Below, in pieces: positions 35,051-47,791 of a stretch of 64,000 bases of DNA; positions within the stretch are counted from its first letter, which is position 1, and each line of letters opens with the position of its first letter. The notes under the pieces were generated by a model. The model saw only the letters and a list, made by a program, of their open reading frames with translations, made no database searches and had not been told where the DNA came from. Origin of the DNA: Vitis vinifera. Its lineage: Eukaryota > Streptophyta > Magnoliopsida > Vitales > Vitaceae. The position numbers and the translations under genes are program-made. The stretch is from the NCBI RefSeq assembly GCF_030704535.1, contig NC_081810.1, positions 2,771,501 through 2,835,500 of the forward strand, read 5' to 3'.

Positions 35051-36440
35051 TTGGATACACTTCTTGTGTGGTGACTTGTCCTAATAAGGGCTGGTAAGAG
35101 ATAGCGAGTTCACTGTAGATTGGAATCTAAAGTGAAATGACCATCCTAATAAATATATGGAGCATCAAAAGAATGAAACACAATTAGATAATACTAATAA
35201 AAAAATGATTAGATACTGTGATAGCATAAACAAAGTTTACAAAATGGGCCACATGACTAAGAAAAACTAAATTAAACAATTGAAAATAGACTAGATGTCC
35301 TATAGGTTTAACAAGGAAAACACTAGAACTAGATGCCCTCTAAAGTTGATTTTATCTCCTTAATAGGAATTTGAAAGTTCTCACTTGAAAAACATTAAAT
35401 CTACAAGGTGAATATAAAGTCCACTTAATAGTCATGATACAACAGTGTTAGAATGGTCAGTTCATACTAAAGACAGTTCTAAAATATATTTATAATAAAT
35501 TTGATAATTTGACTATAATATAGAATAATCATGATAGTATTTAAAGAACATATGAGATGTAAAACATGCAATCATAAGTTTGAACATATCTGTGATCAAT
35601 CAATAAACTATATAAAAGCCTACTACTCGTGAATCCCAATATCTACACGGTCTTTAGTGTCTCACTACCCCATATCACAATACTAAAGAACTAATCTTTT
35701 GGTCATCCCATTAGGGGCACAACATAGTGTACGTTGTTGCTTCGGGCTCTATCCCCTAGCTCGACATCATAACCCACAATCCCATTTTAAGGCCTCTCCT
35801 TTGCTACATAAATGTTATGGAGTTCTAGAACAAAATTGTATGAAACACGTCATGGATGCACGTGTTATAACGCCCATCAAATACCAATGTCCATAAAGTC
35901 TAACAATTTATTATATCATAACAAGGAGTGTAATGTGTTTGGTTGTAAATGTATGCATGGTAATAAATAATTTCTTAAAAGTAAGGTAACATTCATTTTT
36001 GCAACTTAATATAAATTATATACATTTTGACCAAATAAGAGTTCAACATATATCTTATGCCTTTAGAAAAATTAAATAAGTAATATATATAACATATGCA
36101 AGAAACATTTATTTTATGAAAAGCTTAGTAAAATCATGCATATCCTAACTACTCACAAAAATTCTGTCAATCAACACTAGAGTAGAATTTACAATATGAT
36201 GACTATAAAATCTAAATCCTCCCCTAACAAAAGAAATTTAAGTGGGTTTAGAGATTTGAAAACTCCATAAAAAGGAATTACGATTCTAAGGTTCTCTTTA
36301 ACTTTTTCTTAATCGGACAACACTCTCACTAAAATACGTAATTTTCCTAAAAATGAAAGGTTAGGCAAATGCAGTCCAATTCAGGTGAAACTTGATCCAA
36401 AGAGTGAAACTTGACCCAAAGAGTTTGTTGCTGGTCTTAT
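35051..36440. other. Intergenic DNA, no gene seen
   Basis: No domain-bearing frame was found. The stretch 35640-35930 is less AT-rich and could be part of a worn retroelement, but I recognise no diagnostic part of one. Confidence 0.4.
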
Positions 36441-36754
36441 TAGTAAAAAAAAATTATAAGAAGTGATTGATGACGTGGAAATATATAACAAGAATCTGTT
36501 AAATTTCCACGTTTTGTTGCTGGTCTTCTTCTTCTTCATCAGCAATCAGGCATCCTCGTTTCATTATTTCTCTCATTGATTTGAATTCATCAATCCCATA
36601 AATATCTTTTTAAAAGCATTTGGGATCTAAACATGCAACCCACGTCCTTCCTTCACTCTTTGTTTCTTTCTCTCTCATCAGCATGCAATATTGATATTGA
36701 AGAAGCTGATATTTCGATTCTCTTCTATTCATAAGCCTTTTGTTCCAAGTTGCA

Positions 36755-37385
36755 ATGACATCAGGGAGATCCAACTGGTGGTACTGTTGTTCGGGCTGTG
36801 CAAACAAGCTTGCTCCTTTTAGTGGTCTCTTTAAGGTATATATATACTATTTCTCTCTCTCCCTCCCTCCCTCTGTACATATAAGTAATAACATACATAT
36901 TACATTACTCTTGTAGGAACTTCTTTCGCATCGCACTCCGGAAAGTCGTCTCCTCCTCATTCGGGGTAACGGGTAGGATTTTGGATTTTCACCATTGTTA
37001 CGTACACATGCATGCGAGTTTTTTTCTTGTTAATTGCTGAATATGGCAGTGGATTGACGAATGTGAACTTTCAAGGAAAAGAGTCGATTAATCAAGTTCC
37101 AACTTGCGTTACACCTGCTCAGCTTCAAGATGAAAGTTGGATGGCTCAAACGAATCTGACCAATATCCACTGTTCTAATTGTGATACTCATGTTGGATGG
37201 AAAATTGTAAGATTCATCATTTGTTGTGGGTTTTGTGTTTTATAAATGCATATGCATGAGCCTTGGATTCATATTTACAGATTAATGAGCTCAGCAATCA
37301 CCCAATAGTCCGTCCAGGCCAATACATACTGCGGATTGATTCTGAGAATGAAATTATTTACTGGGAGAGGCCCAGGCCACGATGA
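36755..37385 (+). CDS. Yippee-like zinc-binding protein, copy Y1 (intact)
   Basis: Coding exons 36755-36835, 36917-36972, 37050-37206 and 37281-37385 give 132 aa; a non-coding first exon probably ends near 36548 (GCAATCAG). The first CxxC is C12-C15 (YCCSGC) and the second C87-C90 (NIHCSNC), followed by VGWKI at 94-98 and PGQYIL near the end. This order (CxxC, about 70 residues, IxCxxC, GWK, GxxIL) is the Yippee/CULT-type zinc-binding fold. Intron 2 uses GTAGGA; a closer GTAACG would break the frame, and the choice is fixed by alignment to the other copies. Yippee proteins are small, highly conserved eukaryotic proteins; some are subunits or substrate adaptors of ubiquitin ligase complexes. 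Outside the fold this copy is strongly diverged. Role in plants: not known to me. Confidence 0.75.
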
Positions 37386-37895
37386 ACTTGATTGAAGGAG
37401 AAATATGGCTGATGGATGTTGCTAGGTACCAAATCCAAATGGGATCGAAGCTACTGTTGACAAGTACCATTACAATTGATTCCATTCATTTCATTTGTTT
37501 TCCTATAGAATTCTTCTATTCAATGTTTATCAAGTTCTCCATAATTCCTATAGATGATATAGAAGGAAATCAATCATTCAACCAGACCAGAAGATAATCT
37601 CTAAGCACAACACCCAATATAAAAACAAATCAATCTTCCACTCCAATCACTCTAATCCCATGATTAATTACAACCTAACAATTACCTTGGACCATAAATC
37701 AGTCAGAGACATACATCCATGGTAATTATGAAATTCCATATTCAAGAATAGGCACAAATATCTCTTCCTAGTTGTACTGTATCAATTCCAGCTTTACATT
37801 CCTTTATTTTTTTCTATGTAATACCAATTCATTATTTTATAAAAATGCTAAGTCTGCAACTTCCTCATGTAATAGAGCAGTCGTTTGTTTGAAAT

Positions 37896-38105
37896 ATGAC
37901 TACTAGTGATGAACTATGTCTAACCATTCAATCAGTCCACCCATATTTGAGTTTAGTTTCGGTCAAATTGAGCTCCAACAATTTCCTTCTATGGAAAACC
38001 CAACTACTACCATTGATACGAAGTTTGAGAATAGCTCATCATATCATGATGAGTGAGATACCTGCGGCAAAAAAGAATAGACAATATAGAAGAGAAAACT
38101 CATAA
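37896..38105 (+). mobile_element. Copia-type gag fossil
   Basis: The frame carries the N-terminal part of a Ty1/Copia gag-like (UBN2/Retrotran_gag_2) region: residues of the type KLSSNNFLLWKTQLLPLIRS are diagnostic. Only this short piece is present; the element is broken, with no protease, integrase or reverse transcriptase next to it. Probably old. Confidence 0.65.
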
Positions 38106-38129
38106 TCTCTTGGCATGTAAGTTGGATAA

Positions 38130-38400
38130 ACAATGGTTGTGTTATGGCACTTTAATTTTTATTTCTAGTTAGTTTTTATTTTTATTTAGTTTCTATTTAG
38201 TTTACGGAATAAAGGATCCTTAGGATCCGTGGGGTCCCTCAATCTTTAGTTTCTATTATTTTTATTTAATTTCCTATATAAAATAAGAAGAGTGTAATGG
38301 GGAAAGGGATAAAAAAATAATTTCAATAACAAAAATTTGTTTTTTCAATTTTGCGTCTTCTCCTTGGGTCATAAGAATTGTTATTAGAGCATGGTTTTCA
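38130..38400 (+). mobile_element. Possible LTR end with primer-binding-like site
   Basis: The stretch has T-rich TTTCTA/TTTTTATTTAGTTTC repeats, a TATATAAAATAAG word and a GGTCATAAGAATTGTTATTA segment followed by GAGCATGGTTTTC, which resembles the initiator-Met tRNA primer site (TGGTATCAGAGC) just after an LTR. If so, this is a broken LTR-retroelement fossil. The family cannot be settled. Confidence 0.35.
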
Positions 38401-41014
38401 CACTAATCATGACAAAAAGGACTAGAGCGCAGGAACAATGTAGACTTAAAGATATTATTAAAAAAACGAGTCATAGGTATATATGAAAGATAAGCAACAA
38501 TGTTATGGAGAGAGTTAGAGAACAAGAAAATATGAGAAAGAAGGTTGGAGACTATAGCTTGAAGTTCAACTTGGGAATTGGAATTAAAAAATCTAGCAAC
38601 ATCACATATCTTCACTTTAAGGTGAATTATGAGGCACTTCATAGATCATTTTGAGGTAATCTATATATTGGTTCAAAACTCAGGAAGTCAGAAGTCCAAT
38701 GTTTCAAACAGTTTTTAAATCAAAGCTGAAAATAGGAAGTTATATTTGATTGAAATTAACTAGATAGAATAGGTGATTTTGGATTCAAAATGGAACTAAT
38801 GAATTTGAATCCAATTCAAACTTTCCCCAAATTTGAATTCATCCATTGCCCTTGGGAAGAAACCAAACTTGAATATTAATCCCATTTGAATTTGCACTCC
38901 CATTCAATTTGTCCATTGCCACTTCATGCTTGAACCTCCTCCAATTCAAATTTGACAGTTTTTTCACTCCACCAACTCAGGATTGGTCTGCATCATTTAG
39001 AAGCCATAATTTTTAGTATTTTAGAATTTTTTTAATAAGTTTTGAATTAGAAGATGCGACATGTCCCTTTTAAGGTCATGTATATGCTTTCTTTTAGGGT
39101 TTAAGAAAGAGGTGAAAATGTAAGGGGAGATATTGATCTCTTTTTCTTGAATTCTTGAGTAAAGCTCTAGTTTTCTTTTCCATATTTCTATTCTATTTTC
39201 TTGGAAACCAAACTTGGGTTGTGAAGAGAAATCCTTCACCATGTTTGATTAACTTGATGGAACCAAAGATGCTAACATGAAGGTGAAGAATCTAGAGAAG
39301 AAGAGAAGAAGTAATAAAAACATAATAAAGTTATAGTTTTCTTTATATTTCAAGTTTGAATTAGTAGGAATAAATCCTCTATATTAGTTCACCTCACGTA
39401 AGATACAAATGATACTTACCAAGCTACTAGTAATTCTTTGGAAGGCCTTGATCACTAGTGTACTTAGTTTGATCCTACTCTTAATGAATCAAGGGTCGAA
39501 TCTAGAGATCGATATAGGCTAGCTTTTGATTAAATAAAATTGAAAACCAAAATTAACTTTGATTGGGTTGGGAAATCCAATTTTAAAAATAAAATATAAG
39601 TTTTGGATGTAATATTGGTCCTAAGATTCAATTTGAACTTGAATTGAATTTGGTCTAGTTGATGAAGAGATAGACATGGATCTCAAATACTTTATGACCT
39701 TTTGCCCTATGGCTCTCTCTTGTACCTTGGCATGTGAGATGGTGGAATCCTCCATAAAGGGATGAAGGCTAAGGTTCTCTCTATTTGGAAGACAAAATGA
39801 TTGATGTTCTAAGGCCTAAACCCTTAAGGGGATTTATATAGAATTACTCATGAGCTTAAGTGACTTAAACTGATATTGGGTTTAGGTCATTTAATTTAGC
39901 CCATTAGGTCCTAATTAATTAGTCGAAGTCATATAAAGTTAATGAATTGGAGTCTAATAGGGTTAATTAATTAATTAGCCAAAAAAAAATAAAAATTATA
40001 AGCTATTGTGCATTTTACGTATTTACTAAAGGCCTTTATACCCACATATGAATAAAAAACTCAAATATCCCTCAAACATTGTGTCACCAAGGAATATGAG
40101 CTCAAGTAAGAACCATTGAGGCTCTTAGAAAAATTATGACTCACTCATAGTCAAATTCTGAAGTTGAATCAACATTCCACTATAGAGAGCCAACTGCAAT
40201 CTAATATCCTATAATATTAAATTGAGACACAAAACTTGGATTTGTGACCTACTAATGACTACATGCAAGCTCCCTATGAATTAGTATTTGTAATCTAATG
40301 AGATGAATGTTATAAACCTCTCAATATTACCTTTATAATTCTTTAGTCTTTGATTATCTTATTATGTGATCAATTGATATGCTATAACTCTCTAAGACCA
40401 TACTTCAAATTTCACTTAAGGAATTTCTATGGATACAAATTTTATGATCAAATATCCTTAGAATCATCCAAAAGGAAACACTATCTCAAACCCACGAGAT
40501 ATCATGGTTTCTACTTTGAGAATACTTATTGTCACTTGCCTTAATCAATAGCGGCATAATCGATAAGGAATATATAATGACCTTAAGATCTCACTAGTAG
40601 TTCAATGCCATTGGCAACCTTAGCACTAGCTCAACATTATCTTAAGGTTAAGAGCTCATGAAACATAGTAGCTTGGTGAAGTCATGACTACTAATATCCA
40701 ATGTTATGACTCACCATAGGTTATGTGCAGTTTGTAACCATACATACTAGTGCACTTATCATGAGAATCTTATCTTAATGACCAAGACAAGTTATACCTC
40801 AAATTAGGAGGTAGTGCACTGCACTTTAGATAAATTACCCGAGTCCATGAACCAATTGTGGGTTAGTAATCAATTTGCAAGGAACTTATGACTTAGAACT
40901 TTTAGGTAACTCTTAATATACCTAAATCATGTGCAATGAAAATAATGTAAGTATAAATGCTCAAAAAGAGAACTAGAATCATAACATAAATATCAATAAA
41001 ATCTATTTATTATT
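38401..41014. other. Non-genic DNA, possibly retroelement-derived
   Basis: No gene is recognisable. Its position between a possible LTR end and a Gypsy pol fossil suggests it may belong to old retroelements, but I see no diagnostic domain. Confidence 0.3.
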
Positions 41015-41950
41015 AATGAAATTTATTTATTATGACATTATATCATGCTTTTTAAGACTCTATCCTTACAATTTCATGGTCACTTTGAGCATAGTTTCAA
41101 GCCATGTTCTATTAGTTAAGGGCATTGAAATCTATAAGTATAAGGTAGAGATAATTGCCAACCTTTCCACTTCTAGGACAGTGAGAGATGCAAAATCTTT
41201 TCAAGGATATGTAGGGTTTATAAGAGGTTTATTCAAGGATTTATTATTATAGTTTGGCCATTGTGCCCATTGTTGACTAAAGATAAACCTATTGAGTGGA
41301 TCAATGAATTCCGAGAGGTATTTGAGAGGCTTAAACCTTTGTTTATCACCATATCTGTTATGTACCCATCATACTAGTGTTACCTTTTAAGTTGATGTGT
41401 GATGCTAGTGATTAAGCCATATGACACACTTGGGCAAAGAGTGGACAAGAAGCCCCATGTGATCTTCTATTATAATAAATCTCGAGATAGTACTGGAATG
41501 AACTATTCCACAATGAAAAAAAGCTCCTAGCAATGTTTTTGACTTTGTATAAGTTTTGTCCTTATCATGTAGGTTCACTGGTGTTCAACATCTACCATTT
41601 AGACTTGAAGTTTTTGCTTGCTAACAAAAATGCTAAGCATATGTAGGTTGATCAGGTAGATTTTTTTATTGCAATAGATTCATTTTATCAATAAGTATAA
41701 AGAAGTCTATAATATGGTGGTTGATCACCTTTCAAGGTTATTATTTGAGGAGAAAGAAGAGTTAATTATCATGAATGATGACTTCTCGGATGAGTAATTA
41801 CTAGTTGCCTATGTAGTGCCCTAGTATGTGCATATTGTGCCCTATGTCTTCAAATGTTACCTTGATAAGATTATTACAACGTGCATATCAAATGAGGAAG
41901 GGCCTAATATCCTTAAGATTATATAATTAACACGACTGTGTTAGTTACCT
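41015..41950 (+). mobile_element. Gypsy (Ty3) pol fossil, copy 1
   Basis: The region starts in the late reverse transcriptase/connection part (a SFQGYVGFIRGLF phrase matches the family's RSFLGHAGFYRRF motif), continues through RNase H and ends in the pre-integrase region. It is broken many times and is old. Related pieces at 48050-49030, 52880-53400 (minus) and 62940-63200 show that it was copied together with the NAC/Yippee cluster. Confidence 0.75.
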
Positions 41951-42604
41951 CTCTATTAATATTTTCAAAATATAGAGAAAAATAAATTAATAGCATTTCT
42001 CTAATACCCAATTTCATTATATTATAATTAAGTTGCCTTCTAATATAGCGACTAGTGATTCTTCTAAAAAGCTGCATTAATACCAAGCTAACCCTTTATG
42101 GTATTAGGTAACACATCTAAACAAGTTCACTTCAATAAAAATAATAATATTTTAATTAAATCGTACACTTTGAAAATTTCCTTTTTTTATTACGATGGTG
42201 TTAATGGTATTTATTAGTTACAAACATTAAATTGGAAATGATTTATCAAATAATAATTATAATTATGAATGTTTTACATGAAAATGATATTGTAGAAATA
42301 GTGATTTGAGATTTTAATTAAGAAGCTACAATTTTTTATTTTTTATTTTTTTTTGAAAAATATTTAAAGACTAGAAAATTTTCTAACAATTTAAAAACTA
42401 TAAATTACATTATTATTATTATTAAAAATAACTAACTTTATTTAAGAATTCATTACTATTATTATTAAAAATAACTAATTTTATTTAAGAATTCACTATA
42501 TGAAAGGTCCAAGAATTTTGAATGTATAAAAAATAATGCTTAATAGGGGAATTATTATATTTATTGAAATTAATAAATAAATGCTTTAGTGATCTAGTTA
42601 CAAA
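41951..42604 (+). repeat. Cluster-wide flanking repeat
   Basis: The block with GCCTTCTAATATAGCGAC, TCTAAAAAGCTGCATTAATAC, CTTTATGGTATT, then GATGGTGTTAATGGTATTTA recurs at 63290-63610, and its end (AACTTTATTTAAGAATTCAC and ATGAAAGGTCCAAG) recurs at 46135-46180. Part of it (TATAATTGAGTTGCCT) also recurs at 49565-49650. It marks one of the duplicated units. Inside it, a 60 bp ATTATTATTATTAAAAATAAC block is itself tandemly doubled at 42408-42500. Confidence 0.6.
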
Positions 42605-42679
42605 ACACCAATGTTCTTGATTAAATTTAATAAAACAACCAACACTACCTCACTCCCTTTGTCTTGCTTTCTTTCATTT

Positions 42680-42785
42680 TCCCTCGTTTTACCTGGTTGT
42701 GTCACTTTCTTTCTTGCTTTCGAGAATGGAAGTTTCCCTCGTTTTACCTGGTTGTCACTTTCTTTCTTGCTTTCGAGAATTGAAG
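42680..42785 (+). repeat. Tandem duplication in the Y2 leader
   Basis: Two near-perfect head-to-tail copies of a roughly 52 bp unit beginning TTCCCTCGTTTTACCTGG and ending CTTTCGAGAATNGAAG. It lies in the leader region of the broken Yippee-like copy Y2. Confidence 0.8.
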
Positions 42786-43113
42786 TTGGGTTCGTAGAGC
42801 TTTGAAGAAGGTGTTGGAAGTAGTAGTTGCTTTGACATTCAACGTTTTGTTGTTGGACTTCTTCTTCATCAATCAGGTATCCTTCTTTCTTTGTTAATGT
42901 CTCTCACTGATTTCAACTAAGGGGAGTTGTTTCAGAGAAGTCTTCAAGAAACTGATAGTCTCTTTCAGTTAGAGTTTCTGATTCCACTTCCTTTACTCTT
43001 CTTTGGTTCTTTCTTTCCTTCTTTCTCTCTTTCTTTCTTGCTTTTCTCAGTACTGATATTGAAGAAGCTGACACTTTAATTTACTTCGATTAGGCATCTT
43101 GTTCAAAATTACA

Positions 43114-43525
43114 ATGTATTCATCAACATCCGAAGCCGACGTGTGGTTCTGTTGTGGGGATTGCGACTTGCTCCTTTTAATGGTCTCGTATATCATATGG
43201 TAATAACGAAAGTAGTTGGCTCCTCTTTGGTGAAAACGCGTAAGATTTTGGATTTTGACACTGGTTACATATACATATATTTATGTATACCTCTTTGTTT
43301 CTTGTTAATTGCTGCGTTTCTCTGTGTACATAAAATATATGGATATGATGAATATCACATACAGGTTCACCGGTATGAAGAGACCACCCAGTGGCTGTGA
43401 AGCTTGAAGCAATCAGTCAAGCTCCAGCTAGCGTTACATTGATCCATTTAGGTTAAAGATAAAGGTCAGACGACACAAACTGATATGGCCGATATCCACT
43501 GTTCTAATTGTGATTGTGTTTTGTA
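43114..43525 (+). pseudogene. Yippee-like copy Y2 (broken)
   Basis: It starts like the intact copies (ATG, then a protein beginning MYSSTSEADVWFCCGDCD), then five bases of the AACAAG codon pair are missing and the frame shifts. The first coding intron is gone, with exon 1 and exon 2 sequence (GCGAAAGTAGTTGG-like, then CTCCTCTTT) fused, and exon 3 is partial with GATATCCACTGTTCTAATTG still readable. A stray piece with GTTCACCGGTATGAAGAG matches the last exon of Y4. The leader and its GATTCATCAATCAG donor exon (to 42876) are still present. It lies about 0.7 kb upstream of the first NAC gene on the same strand. Confidence 0.75.
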
Positions 43526-43859
43526 TACCTAGATATTCTTAGGTGGTGTTTGTTTGTTTGTTTGTTTTTTTTTTTTTTTTTGGCTGATTTTGATTTTTTT
43601 TTATTCAATTAAAAAACAAATATCATCTTCGACTATATTTGATTGATCGGCAATAATAAGAGAGATAGGATAAGAAATAAGATATTATATTATATCCAAT
43701 TGATGATAAATATGATAAATTATCTTATCACTTATCTTATCTTATATTTGATTAAATATAGGATATTATAAGTAATGAAATATATTTCCATAATTTAAAA
43801 ACTATATATATAATATTTAATATACATAAAGATTATTATTTGATGAGGCCAGTTTAAAA

Positions 43860-44244
43860 GTTGTTTTGGATTAGGGTAATGTTTCTCAACCAATTAAATG
43901 AAATTTAAAACAAAAAAGTAAAATGAAAGAAAATACATAAGATAAGCACAAATTTTCATTAAAATTTAAAATTTAAAAAAAAAAAAAAAAACAAGATACA
44001 CATCATATCTGATTAACTGAATTCCAACCAATCATAAAAATAACCTAAAAGAAAAATATTCTGTTACTTACCAGCAATCCGTTTCAAATTAGACGACTCC
44101 TTGACCTCAAATCATAGTAGTACGTAGTATATTTGGGATTTTCCCAAAAGGAGACGACAGAGTAGAGAAAACTCAGGGAAATAGACCAGAAAGAGGAGAA
44201 AACTCAAACTCAGGCTTACTCTCAATCTCAAAAAAAAAAAAAAA
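43860..44244 (+). promoter_or_regulatory. Promoter region of NAC gene A (repeated in the cluster)
   Basis: This block, with AATTTTCATTAAAATTTAAA, ATACACATCATATCTGATTA, CTGTTACTTACCAGCAATCC and GACGACAGAGTAGAGAAAACTC, recurs before NAC gene B (60960-61310), inverted at 49800-50080, and in worn form at 58790-58990. The A and B versions are nearly identical up to the ATG. Confidence 0.6.
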
Positions 44245-45695
44245 ATGAATCTTTCAGAGCTTAGTGAGGATGCAAGTCTACAAACAGTAGAGGGAAAAGC
44301 AGAAGAAGTGCAGAATAGTAGTAGTAAAGGTGGAGAGCTTTTTGATCTTAATTCTTTACCACCAGGATACAGATTTAATCCCACAGATGCAGAGATTATA
44401 GTTTTCTACTTGAGGAAGAAGATTGATCATCAGTCATTGCCACCCAACAAGATAATAGAAGTCAATCTTTATGGTTATGATCCTGATGAACTTGCAGGTT
44501 ACTTATTTCTATATTCAAGTTCAATTGCTTGTTTATATATTATTTAGTACTTTTGCTCTTTTGCTAATAATTAATGATCTCGTGAATGAGTATTGAATGA
44601 GATGTAACATGGGCTGTCATTTCTTTTTGGCTATTGAAGTTTAAATGGTTTGCAAAGATGTTTTGAATTAGGGTTTTAGTAGGGTTTTACTTCTCTTTAG
44701 TATTATTGGCATATGTGAATTGATTTTTATTTTGATTGATGTTACTCAGCGAGATACGAGCCATCCGGGAATGATGAATGGTTCTATTTCACTCCAAGGG
44801 AAAGGAAATATCGGAATGGGCAACGTCCCAATAGGTCAATTGGAGAAGGATACTGGAAGGCCACCGGAGCTGATAAAGAGATCAAATTTGAGGATCGAAC
44901 GGTGGGGTATCGGAAGGCTTTAGTCTTCTACCGAGGAAGTGCTCAAAACGGAGTCAAAACCAACTGGATCATGCATGAATTCACAGTTGCTAAACCTCCA
45001 GGGCCTCCAAGAAGAAGTGGTGTCAATGATATGAGGGTATATATTATGTCCTCTTTTCATTTATTTTATATTGTATGTTAAGACACTTGTGCAGATTAAT
45101 ATGTATCATAATGTTTCTTGTTTGTTTGTTTTTGTTGCAGTTGGATGACTGTGTTCTATGCAGAGTCTATAGAACAGACGAAAGGATCTACAAAAGATCA
45201 CGGCATGCGTCTAGGCTTGATGAATCAGGCCCATCAGGCTCTAAGATTCCGAGACTTGACCTTAACCCTAATCCTAATGGGGTCAATAATCCATATGAGG
45301 AGCAGTACTATTATAATAGCATCCAGATGCCTCTCCAAGCCCAACAGCAACAACCTAGAACTGAAATATTCCAAGCCCCTCAAGAACCAGATCATTTTGC
45401 TCTGCAAAGCAACACCCAATACCCCATCCTGGACCCTAGTGTCTTGATGCCACTGCCCACTCCTCATCAGTCTATACACTATATTGGGAACGAATTTGGA
45501 GGTCAGGGTCTAGATAACTTTGATATAATGAATGGCGCCATTGGCAACAGCAGCTTTGATGCAGGGAATAGTAATGATTTTGGCAACGTCCCTGGGTTCG
45601 ATTCAACTGATTATGTATATCCGATGATTGATTATGGCAACGATGCTGCACCGATGCCTTCAAACATGAATGGCAACTACGGCCGGCAGCTATAG
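44245..45695 (+). CDS. NAC-domain transcription factor, type I, gene A
   Basis: Exons 44245-44497, 44750-45036 and 45141-45695 give 364 aa; the two introns sit at the standard NAC positions. NAC subdomains in order: [20 protein letters not shown] (about 37-56), [30 protein letters not shown] with [12 protein letters not shown], then [13 protein letters not shown] and KTNWIMHEF, and [11 protein letters not shown] at 181-191. The tail (about 200-364) is rich in Q, N, P and D, as in NAC activation regions. NAC proteins bind CGT/CACG-core sites as dimers in the nucleus. Subdomain D has [10 protein letters not shown] where most have APKGEKTNW. Gene B at 61311 is a near-identical duplicate. The biological role cannot be told from the sequence. 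Confidence 0.93.
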
Positions 45696-45979
45696 TAGTA
45701 GTTATATATGCTGGGTTTTCTGGACATAGTAGTGTTGTTATTATTACATGTTGGTAGAATATTGCATTTCATGTCATTCATGTAATCGAAATTTTTGTAA
45801 TAGGAGTAAATACATATATACAAGTTTGAACCCCCAACACTGGGTTTTTTCCTTTCTTTTTTTTTCGGTTGAATGTCATTAAACTTTATAACTTGTTCAG
45901 AGTAACTAACAAACAATTAATGACTTAATGAAAAGAAAAATAGAGAGATGGAAAACATCACCAAATATTTATGAATAGT

Positions 45980-46700
45980 TAAGAAAATTTTAAATCATCA
46001 AATAGTCTTTTAGTTTAAAATTTTGACAGTTTTCTCTACATGTATGTATATGGCACAAATGGAGGTCCTAGATTATACATTTGTTACATTTCTAACAAAT
46101 GTAAATTCCATTATTATTATTATTAATAAAAATAACCAACTTTATTTAAGAATCCACTATATGAACGGTCCAAATGAATTTTGAATGTATATAAAATAAT
46201 GCTTAATAGGGAAGTTATTGTATTTAATGAAATTAATAAATAAGTGCTTTAGTGATCTTGTTATAAAACACCAATGTTCTTCATTAAAATTAATAAAAAA
46301 AAATTACAGAGTTGATGGATGACGTGGAAATATAACAAGAATCTGTTAATTAGTAACTAAGTAGGTAACCTTCTCAATCTGCAGTATAATTATACCAATC
46401 ATATTCACAACTGCTTCTCCAAGAAAAACAACCTACTCTCCCTCTCTCATATTCTCTTGATCGCTTTGACATTCAACGTTTTGTTCTTCTTCTTCATCAT
46501 CATCAATCAGGTATCCTTCTTTCTCTTGCTGTCTCTCGTTTTCCCTCGTATTCCCTGGTTTTCTGGCACTTTCTTTCTTGCATTCAAGAATTGAATTTGG
46601 GTTCGTAAGGCTTTGAAGAAGGTGTTGGAAGTAGTAGTTGCTTTGATATTCAACGTTTTGTTGTTGGACTTCTTCTTCATGAATCAGGTATCCTTCTTTC
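45980..46700 (+). repeat. Duplicated leader block of Yippee-like gene Y3
   Basis: 46080-46270 repeats 42400-42600. 46310-46520 carries GATGACGTGGAAATATAACA and AGAATCTGTTAATTA, also found near 36470, 52475 and inverted at about 57790. The leader exon ending CATCAATCAG before GTATCC occurs twice here (46509 and 46687), so a roughly 190 bp stretch containing the leader exon and donor is duplicated in tandem and Y3 may have alternative first exons. Confidence 0.55.
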
Positions 46701-47047
46701 TTTGTTAATTGCTCTAATTGGTTTCAATTAAGTGGCGTTGATTCAGAGAAGTCTTCAAGAAACTGATAGTCTCTTTCACTTGGAGTATCTGATTCCACTT
46801 TCCTTCTCTTTCTTTCTCTGGAGAACTGAAATGAGCTAGCATTTTCTTTTCAAACATTAGACCTTTTTTTTTTTATCATTTCAAAGCTGATAAGTATCTT
46901 TTTCAGCTCATTGAATAGGATTTGGAATCTGCAACTCACTTCCTTTTTTCTTTCCCTCTTTCTCTCTCCCTTTCTTTCTTTCCTTCTTTATCAGCATTGA
47001 TATTGAAGAAGCTGATACTTTGATTAGGCATTTTGTTCAAAATTGCA

Positions 47048-47791
47048 ATGTCTACGCCAACATCTGAAGCCTACGAGTGGTTCTGTTGTGGGGATTGTGA
47101 TAACAAGCTTGCTCCTTTTAATGGTCTCGTTAAGGTATATATATGTATGCATACCTCTGTACGTATACAGGTGCATAGTTTTAGTTAAAGTAATAACATA
47201 CATATCTTATTGTTCTTGTAGGAACTTGTTTCACAATGCAATAGCGAAAGTAGTTGGCTCCTCTTTCGTGAAAACGCGTAAGATTATGGATTTTCACCAT
47301 TGTCACACATGCATATATTTATGTGGACCTCTTTGTTTCTTATTAATTGCTGGATTTCTGTATGTGTTAGGGTTGGAAACAAGAAATAATATTCAATTAA
47401 TGCATCTTTGGCACATAGTTAATTGTGTACAAAAAATTTATGGCAGTGGCTTGAATGTGAAGTTTAAAGGAAGAAAGGCAATTAATCTACCTCCAGCTAG
47501 TATTACGTCCATTCAGGTTACAGATGAAGGTCGGATATCTCATACTGATGTGGCCAATATCCACTGTTCTAAATGTGAAGGTCATGTTGGGTGGAAAATT
47601 GTAAGAATCATCGTTCCCTTGTTGTGGATTTTATGTTTTATATATGTACGTTAGCCTTGGATATATAATCTTAAGGTACATATTTTGGTGATTTACAGAT
47701 TCACGAGCACAACGATGACCCAATAATCCATAAAGGTCAATTCATACTGCATAATTCTTTTGGGGGAGGCAGACTTTCTCTCAAGTTATAA
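47048..47791 (+). CDS. Yippee-like zinc-binding protein, copy Y3 (intact)
   Basis: Exons 47048-47134, 47222-47277, 47447-47600 and 47699-47791 give 129 aa with the same intron phases (0, 2, 0) as Y1, Y4 and Y5. Zinc ligands: C14-C17 (FCCGDC) and C88-C91 (NIHCSKC), then VGWKI at 95-99 and KGQFIL. Between them ESSWLLFRENAG and VKFKGRKAIN sit where Yippee has its AYLF and NVxxG strands. A non-coding leader exon ends at CAATCAG (46509 or 46687); the leader intron ends at about 46994 (TTTATCAG). It shares the EWFCCGDCDNKLAPFNGLVK start with the dead copy Y2 and with Y5. It is the best representative of the local family consensus. Confidence 0.78.

Noticed and set aside
35640-35930. Less AT-rich block that could be an LTR
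   Set aside because: No paired copy, primer site or retroelement domain nearby.
36440-36560. Possible separate short gene upstream of Y1
   Set aside because: The stretch matches the promoter and leader of the other Yippee-like copies and has no coding frame of its own.
44112-44384. Minus-strand frame overlapping NAC gene A exon 1
   Set aside because: Antisense shadow of the NAC subdomain A codons. It recurs at every NAC type I copy for that reason.
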